Shown: piece after piece, positions 1-5,386 of the stretch
Layout of the letters: every line of letters starts with the position of its first letter
How positions within the stretch are numbered: position 1 is the stretch's first letter
Assembly (NCBI GenBank): GCA_030038035.1
Contig: JASHPP010000368.1
Coordinates: forward strand, 1-11,589
Length of the DNA: 11,589 bases
DNA from: Trebonia sp.
GTDB lineage: Bacteria > Actinomycetota > Actinomycetes > Streptosporangiales > Streptosporangiaceae
Reading direction: 5' to 3'
Made by a program: the position numbers and the translations under genes
Notes under the pieces: generated by a model
What the model saw: only the letters and a program-made list of their open reading frames with translations
The model's database searches: none
Told to the model about the DNA's origin: nothing

Positions 1-261
1 GGCGATCAAGACCGCGTCGAGACGCCCGCGCACCTGGTCGGTGCGCGGGTCCGGGCCGTCGTAGCTGGCCGACTGCGGGCCGAGCGAGTCCTCGATGGTG
101 ATGAAGTCCAGCAGCCCGTGCTCGGCCTCGGCGGCGAGCCCGGCCCAGTAGGCGGCGGTGAACAGCTGGTCGGGGGAAGCGTCCGGCTCACGCCAGGCGG
201 CGGGATGCCACCCGGCGCCGTCAAGCGCAACAGCGAGGTGGAGCGGTCGGATGTCGGTCAC
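1..261 (-). CDS. LLM-class FMN-dependent monooxygenase, N-terminal part (cut by window edge)
   Basis: The reverse-strand frame opens with GTG at 261-259 and stays open for 87 codons to the window edge, so only the N-terminus is visible. The protein begins V-T-D-I-R-P and continues LHLAVALDGAGWHPAAWRE, then a stretch with AAYWAGLAAEAEHGLLDF and EDSLGP, and later RTDQVRGRLDAVLIA. This is the pattern I recognise at the start of the NtaA/SnaA/DszA branch of luciferase-like flavin monooxygenases: the first barrel strand with an H-P-x-x-W-R loop, then the LDF strand and the RLDA helix. Such enzymes use reduced FMN from a partner reductase and oxygen to oxidise small organic substrates; the substrate cannot be told. 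A GTGGAG stretch lies just before the GTG, a rather short spacing for a ribosome binding site. The gene follows the permease remnant by 18 bp on the same strand, so its original promoter may have been lost. Confidence 0.82.
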   Translation of the reverse strand, partial: MTDIRPLHLAVALDGAGWHPAAWREPDASPDQLFTAAYWAGLAAEAEHGLLDFITIEDSLGPQSASYDGPDPRTDQVRGRLDAVLIA

Positions 262-279
262 GACTCCACTGTAGGAAGA

Positions 280-630
280 TTAGTCGTTAAAATCAATCAA
301 GAATATAGGAAATATGCTGAGCGGCACGGGTCCAGTCCGGACCCGGTCCGGGTGCTTTGCCAGCAGGTACGCGAGGCAGGGCAAACCGGCCGCGAACCAG
401 GTGCCGACACCGAGGCCGGCCTGGCTGATCGGGTCGGGCAGCGGGGAGACGAACTTCAGCCACGACGCCCCGATACTCACGGCCGCGGCCAGCACGACCA
501 GCAGGACCAGTGAGCCCATGACCGGCGGGACCAGGTGGGCCAGCGAGTTGAATTCGGCACGCTGCCTGCGCGTGTCGTAGCCGATAACGGAAATGTTGAT
601 GACGATGTAGATGCCGATCAGGCCCGCGTG
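280..630 (-). pseudogene. C-terminal remnant of an APC-family amino acid permease
   Basis: The minus-strand frame ending at the TAA at 280-282 holds three hydrophobic segments: LIGIYIVINISVIGY, then GSLVLLVVLAAAVSIGA, then GVGTWFAAGLPCLAYLLA. Between the first two is a charged linker with RRQRAEF. This order resembles the last membrane helices of APC-superfamily amino acid transporters, where a cytoplasmic R-R-x-x-x-x-E-F type loop precedes the final helices. A full transporter has about 12 helices and 450-500 residues; only about 115 residues are recognisable. Upstream of codon 54 the frame turns into a QAR tandem repeat and then unrelated sequence that overlaps the promoter and start of the next gene. 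I therefore read it as a 5'-deleted remnant, not a 169-residue protein. Together with the monooxygenase that follows, it may be the end of a former uptake-and-oxidation operon. The family call rests on remembered pattern only. Confidence 0.6.
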
Positions 631-631
631 A

Positions 632-658
632 CGTGCTTGCCGTGCTTGCCGCGCTTGG
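632..658. repeat. Three tandem 9-bp repeats
   Basis: CGTGCTTGC occurs twice back to back (632-640, 641-649), followed by the near copy CGCGCTTGG (650-658). In the minus-strand permease frame it would encode repeated Q-A-R. It sits exactly where the permease similarity stops, so it may mark the deletion or slippage point that broke that gene. Confidence 0.8.
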
Positions 659-801
659 CTAACCCGATTGACACATCTGGCAGGTTCCGGCGGCTGTGAG
701 GATAATTGAAACGACGACATAAAAGCGCCCAGGGGGGTTAAGTCGCAGGCCGCGAGCCCACCGGTACGCTCTAAATGGATTGCCGTCACGAGGAGGCCTT
801 C

Positions 802-1446
802 ATGTCAACCAATGCCGAACTCGCGCCTGGTCGCCCCACGCTCCAGCAGTTCACCCTTGACGATCTGGCCGTGTACACCGCCGAGCAGGCTTTCGGCCCG
901 ACAGCCAGCCCTGACTTCCGGGTCTTTTATGTCGGCCGTGACGACGTGCACGGAGTGCTGATGCACCTGTTCACCCGGGTGAGCCTCAGCGTGAAAATGA
1001 ATATGTTCGGCTACGACGACGACAACCTCAACAATGTGCTGATGGGTCTGGTCCAGAACCCATCGGTGATGGTCCAGGTCACGCTGGACAGGTCACAGGC
1101 CGGCGGCCCGGCCGAGAAGGCGATTCTCAGCTCTGACGTCTCGCAGGACCAACAGGGTTTTGCCAACGACTTCGCGGTCGGCGACTCGTCCACCGGTCAG
1201 ATCAGCCACACCAAGGGCGGGGTCCTGGACGGCATCGTCGCCTTCGAAGGCTCGACGAACTGGTCGTCGTCCGGCGAGGGCACGGGCATCAACCTCACTG
1301 CCGCGAAGCAGGCCTCCGGATTCAAGGCGCAGAACAACACTCTCGCCGTATACGTGAACGCATACGAGATCGCCAAGTTCGCCGCACGATTGGACTACGA
1401 GCACGCCGTGGCGGCTGCTCAACCGCGACCGGCAATTGGATCGTGA
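802..1446 (+). CDS. Single-HKD phospholipase D-like protein
   Basis: This 214-residue protein carries one HKD signature: H136-T-K138 followed by D143, in the context SHTKGGVLDG, then a few residues later G-S-T-N-W-S (150-155). The HxKxxxxD motif followed by a G-S-x-N-W strand is the hallmark of PLD-superfamily phosphodiesterases, including Nuc-type nucleases and lipases, in which the His forms a phospho-enzyme intermediate. One motif per chain implies that two subunits would build the active site. No signal peptide or membrane segment is visible, so it is probably cytoplasmic. I chose ATG 802 because AGGAGG lies 6 nt before it; an in-frame ATG at 775 lacks such a site and would run into the old permease frame. 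The N-terminal half (F-R-V-F-Y-V-G-R-D-D, then N-M-F-G-Y-D-D-D-N-L) fits the first half of a PLD fold. Substrate (DNA, RNA or phospholipid) is unknown. No neighbour looks functionally linked. Confidence 0.8.
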   Translation: MSTNAELAPGRPTLQQFTLDDLAVYTAEQAFGPTASPDFRVFYVGRDDVHGVLMHLFTRVSLSVKMNMFGYDDDNLNNVLMGLVQNPSVMVQVTLDRSQAGGPAEKAILSSDVSQDQQGFANDFAVGDSSTGQISHTKGGVLDGIVAFEGSTNWSSSGEGTGINLTAAKQASGFKAQNNTLAVYVNAYEIAKFAARLDYEHAVAAAQPRPAIGS

Positions 1447-1479
1447 GGATACGACAGTTGCGCCTAGTTGCAGCCTCTT

Positions 1480-1496
1480 CGCTATTGCGAATAGTG
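1480..1496. repeat. Short inverted repeat with ATTGCGA motif between convergent genes
   Basis: CTATT (1482-1486) and AATAG (1490-1494) are perfect inverted arms around GCG, extended by one G-T and one C-G pair. It lies between the phospholipase D-like gene and the end of the GNAT gene. It could be a weak hairpin, but the core ATTGCGAATA recurs inverted at 2357-2366, so it may instead be a protein binding site. The rest of 1447-1636 shows nothing I can name. Confidence 0.4.
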
Positions 1497-1636
1497 ACTG
1501 CGTGGAGGCGCCGGGCTATTCTGCCGTGCCGTCGGTGACTGCCTAGCGGGTGTCCCATTTCTGCACGATCCCGTGAAGTGCCAGATGGCTAGGGCTGTGC
1601 CCCAATTACTCGTATGGCTGGCGGACGCTGAGCCTG

Positions 1637-2257
1637 TCAGCTGTGCCTGGTCATGAGCAGTCGCGTGCTGCCATCGGCACGGCTGGGGAACAGCCGCCTG
1701 GTCTGCCAGCCGGTTGCCCGGTAGAGGCTGACGGCGGGGCGAGCCGCCGGGTGCGTGACCAGCCAGCGCGGCTGCGGCCCGGAGGCGTCGATGATGGCGT
1801 CGTGCAGTGCGCGGCCGGCGCCCTGTCCGCGCGCGGCGGGCAGGACGGCCAGTTCGCAGAGTTCGAATGGCTCGGTGCCGTCGAAGGCCGACCCGGCCCC
1901 GGCGATGCCTGGCGCGGGCCATCGGGGGATGCCGTAGCCGAACCCGGCCAGGGCCGGTCCAGGCCCGGTGAACGCCAGCGCCAGGACGAACGCGGGATGC
2001 CGGGCGTCTGCGAGCATCCTGCCGATCAGCTGCCTGGCGTGGGCGGATGTCTCGTTCCACGGCGGCGCGGCGAACGCCGCGGCCGCCAGGTCTGTCAGCT
2101 CGTTCGCCAGCCCGCAGGCGACCATGCTCGCCAGCGAGCCGGTCATTGGGATGACCCTAACCCGCCTGGCGCCATTCGGCTGGCCGGACGGGAGGGCGCC
2201 GGTCATGCCCAGGCGTGCGGGCAGGGGTGCCCGCACGTCACCGGTATGGCCGCCCAC
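1637..2257 (-). CDS. GNAT-family N-acetyltransferase
   Basis: The 206-residue protein has the GNAT acetyl-CoA binding signature ELAVLPAARGQGAGRALHDA at about residues 135-154, with the R-G-Q-G-A-G pyrophosphate loop at 143-148. It is followed by a strand and then the S-L-Y-R-A-T-G-W ending typical of GNAT motif B. An acceptor-side helix A-A-A-A-F-A-A-P-P-W-N-E (about 58-69) precedes it, as in single-domain GNAT enzymes. It transfers acetyl from acetyl-CoA to an amine; the acceptor cannot be deduced. GTG at 2257-2255 is preferred because GGGAGG lies 6 nt before it. An internal ATG at 2206 has no good binding site but would remove a poorly conserved-looking leader. The gene is divergent from the peptide deformylase, with about 180 bp between them, so the two may share regulation. 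Whether it acts on proteins, antibiotics or metabolites is unknown. Confidence 0.87.
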   Translation of the reverse strand: MGGHTGDVRAPLPARLGMTGALPSGQPNGARRVRVIPMTGSLASMVACGLANELTDLAAAAFAAPPWNETSAHARQLIGRMLADARHPAFVLALAFTGPGPALAGFGYGIPRWPAPGIAGAGSAFDGTEPFELCELAVLPAARGQGAGRALHDAIIDASGPQPRWLVTHPAARPAVSLYRATGWQTRRLFPSRADGSTRLLMTRHS

Positions 2258-2435
2258 AACGGTCCTCCCGCTCTCGTCGTCAGGCCGCGAGGCACAGCCA
2301 GCTGCGCCCGCCTAGCTATTGCGATCTGTATGCAGGAGTCTACGTACGCCGCGACTTATTCGCAATTACTATCCCATCGCAGTAGTATCCCTTGAGTCGG
2401 CGGGTCAGCCGGCTAGGTGCCATCCGAGGGGGCCC
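2258..2435. promoter_or_regulatory. Divergent GNAT/def control region with repeated AT-rich motifs
   Basis: This 178-bp region between two divergent genes holds patches unusually rich in A and T for this DNA. GCTATTGCGA at 2315-2324 repeats exactly the 10 bases at 1481-1490. TATTCGCAAT at 2357-2366 is the reverse complement of ATTGCGAATA at 1484-1493. TACTATCCC (2367-2375) and TAGTATCCC (2383-2391) form a near-exact direct repeat 16 bp apart; TACTAT and TAGTAT could each act as a -10 for the deformylase gene, though no good -35 is seen. The arrangement suggests regulator sites over a promoter, but neither the promoter nor the regulator is shown. Confidence 0.4.
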
Positions 2436-3026
2436 ATGGACGTGTCAGCCGGGACCGCGCGGCCGATCACCGTATACGGAGCCGCAGTCCTACACCGGCC
2501 CTGCGACCGGGTGGACTCGTTCGACGCCGGGCTGCAGGCGCTGGTCGAGGACATGTTCGCCAGCATGTACGCCGCCAACGGCGTCGGGCTGGCGGCGAAC
2601 CAGATCGGCCTCGGGCTGCGCGTGTTCGTCTACGACTGCCCGGACGCTTCCGGCGAGAACCAGTCGGGGCACGTCGTCAACCCCGTGCTCGTGACGTCCG
2701 GTGCTCTCGCGCCGGCGGTGACTGATTCCGAGGGGTGCCTGTCGGTCCCCGGCCAGCAGGCGGAGGTCAGCCGGGCCGCCGTCGCGACCGTAACCGGTGC
2801 CGACGTGCGGGGCGATCCCGTGGCCGTCACCGGGACGGGCCTGCTCGCCCGCTGCCTGCAGCACGAGACCGATCACCTGCGCGGCGTCGTCTACGTGGAC
2901 CTGCTGCCCGGCGATGAGCGGGCGGCCATTCTGGCCGCTGCGGGTCTGCCGGGCCGCCACCGCCGCAGCTCAGCGGACCGCTCCTGGCCTGGCGGGCATG
3001 TCAGCCCGGACCGACAGCCATCCTGA
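2436..3026 (+). CDS. def: Peptide deformylase (type I-like)
   Basis: Peptide deformylase removes the N-formyl group from new proteins using a metal-bound water. All three family motifs are present in this 196-residue protein: GVGLAANQ (49-56, motif GxGxAAxQ), EGCLS (99-103) and QHETDHLRG (142-150, motif QHExDHLxG). The expected metal ligands are C101, H143 and H147, with E144 as catalytic base, so the enzyme should be active. ATG 2436 is preceded by GAGGGGG a few bases upstream. An in-frame GTG-type extension back to 2319 would run through the presumed promoter and is rejected. After residue about 170 there is a charged, Gly/Pro/Ser-rich tail beyond the usual end. Actinomycetes often carry several def genes; the housekeeping copy usually sits near fmt or priA, which are not here, so this is probably an accessory paralogue. 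It is divergent from a GNAT gene. Confidence 0.95.
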   Translation: MDVSAGTARPITVYGAAVLHRPCDRVDSFDAGLQALVEDMFASMYAANGVGLAANQIGLGLRVFVYDCPDASGENQSGHVVNPVLVTSGALAPAVTDSEGCLSVPGQQAEVSRAAVATVTGADVRGDPVAVTGTGLLARCLQHETDHLRGVVYVDLLPGDERAAILAAAGLPGRHRRSSADRSWPGGHVSPDRQPS

Positions 3027-3060
3027 CACCCTGCCCTCGCGTGGCGGCCTTTCATACAAG

Positions 3061-3115
3061 AGCCCGACTTTATTGCGCTTCCGCAGTCGCTTGCCTGCCG
3101 CAATAAAGGCGGGCT
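3061..3115. terminator. Strong hairpin between convergent def and crotonase remnant
   Basis: AGCCCGACTTTATTGCG (3061-3077) and CGCAATAAAGGCGGGCT (3099-3115) are inverted arms of 17 bases with a single mismatch (A3067 against G3109), around a 21-base loop. It lies 34 bp after the deformylase stop and 34 bp before the end of the opposite-strand gene, the classic place for a bidirectional terminator. No T-tract follows on either side, which is usual for actinomycete hairpin terminators. The arms contain the ATTGCG core seen elsewhere nearby. An alternative reading is a remnant of mobile-element ends. Confidence 0.6.
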
Positions 3116-3149
3116 GTGGTCCCTCCGGGCTGCAGGAGCCTCGTAGCGC

Positions 3150-3692
3150 TCAGTCGTTCCAGGTCGGCTGGCGCTTGCCCAGGAAGGCGGCCATGCCCTC
3201 GCGGGCGGCCGGAGTCTGCGAGGTCTCGGCCATCACCCGGGCTGCCAGCCGGTAGGCGTCGGCCTGCGGCAGGGAGAGCTGCTCATACAGGGTCCTCTTC
3301 CCGGTCGCCTTCGAGGCGCGGCTGCCGCGGGTGGCCCTGGTGAGCAGTCCGCGAACTTCCTTGTCCAGATCCTGGTCGGGGACGGCGCGGTTGACCAGGC
3401 CCCAGTCCAGGGCCTGGGCGGCGGTGATGACGTCGCCGGTGTAGGCGAGCTCGGCGGCGCGCTTGCGGCCGATGTTTCGCGCGATGGCCACCATCGGTGT
3501 GTGGCAGAACCAGCCACCCTTGCCGCCCGGCGCGGCGAACCCGGCAGAGTGAGCGGCCACCGCGAGGTCGCAGGTCGCCACGAGCTGGCAGCCCGCGGCC
3601 GTTGCCAGCCCGTGCACGCGGGCGATCACCGGCTGCGGGACAGACTGGATCAAGTCCATCAGCTCCACGCACGTGTCGAGCAACTCGCGCAC
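3150..3692 (-). pseudogene. 5'-truncated enoyl-CoA hydratase/isomerase family gene
   Basis: The 180-codon frame is clearly crotonase-like: PVIARVHGLATAAGCQLVAT with CDLAVAA following, then F-A-A-P-G-G-K-G-G-W-F-C-H-T-P, then RNIGRKRAAELAYTGDVI, A-A-Q-A-L-D-W-G-L-V-N-R-A-V-P and a terminal GMAAFLGKRQPTW. Family members run about 255-270 residues. Here the first 80 or so, including the strand supplying one oxyanion-hole amide, are missing: reading back from GTG 3692 gives only 13 more codons before an in-frame TGA, with no ribosome binding site. The two Glu residues used for hydration in classical crotonases (G-G-G-C-E and P-E contexts) are Q and G here, which matches the ECHDC3-like subgroup rather than true hydratases. 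The G-G-K-G-G-W stretch also departs from the G-V-K-I-G-L pattern I remember there. A short protein from GTG 3692 is possible but unlikely to be active. Confidence 0.75.
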
Positions 3693-4006
3693 CGCGGGCA
3701 GGTCGGCCGTATATCGGCTTCCGGTGCATCATCCGGCCAGGCTGAGTCCTCGTCCCTGCCCACGCTGTCTGAGCACATCGTCATCGACGAGTCGTGCTTC
3801 ACCGGCGGCCACGCCCCCGGTTGCTGGACCAGCTGCCAGCCGGCATCGCCGGAAACTCCGACGTCGAGCACTCCACCTGAGACCGCGGCAGCCAGGGCGA
3901 CTGTCGTCAGAGGGCAGAACTGGTCTATCCTCGCAGGAATCGCGGAGTTGGCGCGCTGGCGAGGTGGGGTCTGCGTCGCGGCGCGCATGCGAGCAGAGGC
4001 GGTGCC
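3693..4006. other. 314-bp gap between crotonase remnant and hypA
   Basis: No gene is convincing here on either strand, and the missing N-terminus of the crotonase is not recognisable in any frame. Long open frames exist in both directions, but they read as Ser/Pro/Arg-rich composition without motifs, as expected from GC-rich noncoding DNA. The hypA promoter should lie here. TATCCT at 3926-3931 could be its -10, about 75 bp before the start codon, but the -35 is poor. AGAGG at 3995-3999 probably serves as hypA's ribosome binding site. Confidence 0.4.
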
Positions 4007-4357
4007 GTGCACGAACTGTCGGTCTGCGGGTCGATCGCGGGTATCGTCGAGCGCCGCGCAGCCGGCCGGCAGGTCCGGGTCATCCACCTGCGGATCGGGC
4101 AGTTGCGCCAGATCGTCCCCGACACGCTTGTCTACTGCTGGGACCTTCTCAGCGCCGACACCGAGCTGGCCGGCTCACGGCTGGAGGTGGAGAGCATTCC
4201 CGTCCGCATCCGATGCCGCGGCTGTGACCGCTCAGCCGAGCTGGGCGACCTGCCGGTCTTCGCCTGCGGTGGCTGCATGAGCACGGACGTGGAAGTCATC
4301 GCCGGCGAGGAGTTCCTGATTACCGCACTTGACCTGGCCGAAGGAGCGAGTACCTGA
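4007..4357 (+). CDS. hypA: Hydrogenase maturation nickel metallochaperone HypA
   Basis: HypA brings nickel to the large subunit of [NiFe] hydrogenase, working with HypB and SlyD-like partners. The 116-residue protein starts with V(M)-H-E-L-S-V, where His2 and Glu3 belong to the conserved nickel site. The zinc-binding domain has two CxxC motifs, C70-R-G-C73 and C87-G-G-C90, with the usual spacing of 13 residues. LRIGQLRQIVPDTLVYCWDL (28-47) matches the family pattern in which I-G-x-L-x-x-V-x-P-x-x-L leads into the helix. The GTG start at 4007 is fixed by the required MHE terminus. Its stop overlaps the hypB start in TGATG, so the two are translationally coupled. No hydrogenase structural genes or hypCDEF are in the window. 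HypAB can also support urease in some bacteria, so the client enzyme is an inference. Confidence 0.95.
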   Translation: MHELSVCGSIAGIVERRAAGRQVRVIHLRIGQLRQIVPDTLVYCWDLLSADTELAGSRLEVESIPVRIRCRGCDRSAELGDLPVFACGGCMSTDVEVIAGEEFLITALDLAEGAST

Positions 4358-5163
4358 TGGGGCGTTTCCACCGTCACGACGACGGCACCGCGCACAGTCA
4401 CGACGACGATCACGCCGGGCACTCCCATGACGATGGTCACGACGCCATCGGTGACCATTCCGGCTACCAGACAGGAACCGAGCGCGTCGAGGTCCTGGCG
4501 CGCATCTTCGATGAGAACGACCGGACGGCGGCCGCCAACCGGGCTGACTTCGCCGGCTACGGGGTGTACGCGGTCAACCTGATGTCCTCGCCCGGCGCAG
4601 GCAAGACCGCGCTGTTGCAGGAGACCTTGCGGCGACTGTCCGGGTCATTGCGCATCGGGATCGTCGAGGGTGACATCGAGACCAGCCTGGACGCCGACCG
4701 CCTGGCTGGCTTCGGTGCCGACATCGCGCTGATCAACACGGGCAGCGGGTTCGGCGGCGAATGCCACCTGGACGCACCCATGGTGCGCTCGGCCCTTCCC
4801 CGGCTTCCGCTGCGCGACCTGGACCTGGTGCTGATCGAGAATGTCGGAAATCTCGTCTGCCCGGCCGAGTTCGACGTCGGTGAGAACACCAGGGCCATGG
4901 TCTACGCGATCACCGAAGGGGAAGAAAAGCCGCTGAAGTACCCGGTCATGTTCCGGTCCTGCGACCTGGTCGTGGTCAACAAGATGGACCTGCTCCCTCA
5001 CCTCGGCTTCGACCTGGACGCCTTCCTGGCCAATCTGCGCGCCGTCAACCCCGCCGCAGCCGTCATCCAGGCCAGCGCCCGCACCGGCGACGGCGTGGAC
5101 ACCTGGTGCCAGTGGCTTTGCGGCCACCTGGAATCCAGCCGAGCCGCATCGTCATCAGGCTAA
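4357..5163 (+). CDS. hypB: Hydrogenase nickel incorporation GTPase HypB
   Basis: HypB is a SIMIBI-class GTPase that stores nickel and drives its transfer through HypA to [NiFe] hydrogenase. The 268-residue protein has a His/Asp-rich leader (nine His within residues 5-33), the nickel reservoir seen in many HypB proteins. The G domain follows: P-loop SSPGAGKT (77-84), E-G-D-I-E-T-S (104-110) for switch I, and NKMD (208-211) for guanine recognition. Metal ligands at the dimer interface are present: C136-H137 in GGECHLDA and C168 in ENVGNLVCP. The N-terminal CxxCGC high-affinity nickel motif of the E. coli protein is absent. ATG 4357 overlaps the hypA stop and has AAGGAG at 4341-4346. The gene ends at 5163, followed by about 220 bp without a gene, so the operon seems to stop here instead of continuing into hypCDEF. 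Confidence 0.96.
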   Translation: MGRFHRHDDGTAHSHDDDHAGHSHDDGHDAIGDHSGYQTGTERVEVLARIFDENDRTAAANRADFAGYGVYAVNLMSSPGAGKTALLQETLRRLSGSLRIGIVEGDIETSLDADRLAGFGADIALINTGSGFGGECHLDAPMVRSALPRLPLRDLDLVLIENVGNLVCPAEFDVGENTRAMVYAITEGEEKPLKYPVMFRSCDLVVVNKMDLLPHLGFDLDAFLANLRAVNPAAAVIQASARTGDGVDTWCQWLCGHLESSRAASSSG

Positions 5164-5311
5164 CCCGGCCGACCGGCGGGTGCTGACCGCGAATAACCGC
5201 CGGATGCCCATCCTTGACTGCATGCCCCAAGGGTGACCGCGGGCGCCGGGCCTGTTAGGGGCGGCGGCCAGTCCCGCGGGGCTGCGCCTGCGGTGACAGA
5301 TCGGTGCAACC

Positions 5312-5329
5312 TTTCCGGTCTGGCGGAAA
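5312..5329. promoter_or_regulatory. Inverted repeat upstream of the secreted propeller gene
   Basis: TTTCCG (5312-5317) and CGGAAA (5324-5329) are perfect inverted arms around six bases, centred about 66 bp before the ATG at 5387. GCAACC at 5306-5311, touching the left arm, resembles the -35 of ECF-sigma promoters, but no CGTC-type -10 is found at the right distance. The symmetry suggests an operator. The rest of 5164-5386 shows no gene and no clean terminator after hypB. Confidence 0.4.
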
Positions 5330-5386
5330 TCTGTGCTTATCGGATGCCAGGATTTCTGGCAGTGCGCATATGAAGAGGGGACGGCA

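Noticed and set aside
668..706. TTGACA at 668-673 and GATAAT at 701-706 as a promoter for the phospholipase D-like gene.
   Set aside because: The two boxes are 27 bp apart, far more than the 16-19 bp a promoter needs.
631..789. The upstream part of the 169-codon minus-strand frame as part of a real permease.
   Set aside because: It holds the QAR repeat and motif-free sequence, has no membrane helix, and overlaps the region before the phospholipase D-like gene.
2319..2435. An N-terminal extension of the deformylase from 2319.
   Set aside because: It lies over the AT-rich repeats, has no ribosome binding site, and the normal deformylase N-terminus fits ATG 2436.
3659..4087. Long open frames on both strands between the crotonase remnant and hypA.
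   Set aside because: They overlap hypA or the remnant, lack ribosome binding sites and show no domain pattern; composition alone explains them.
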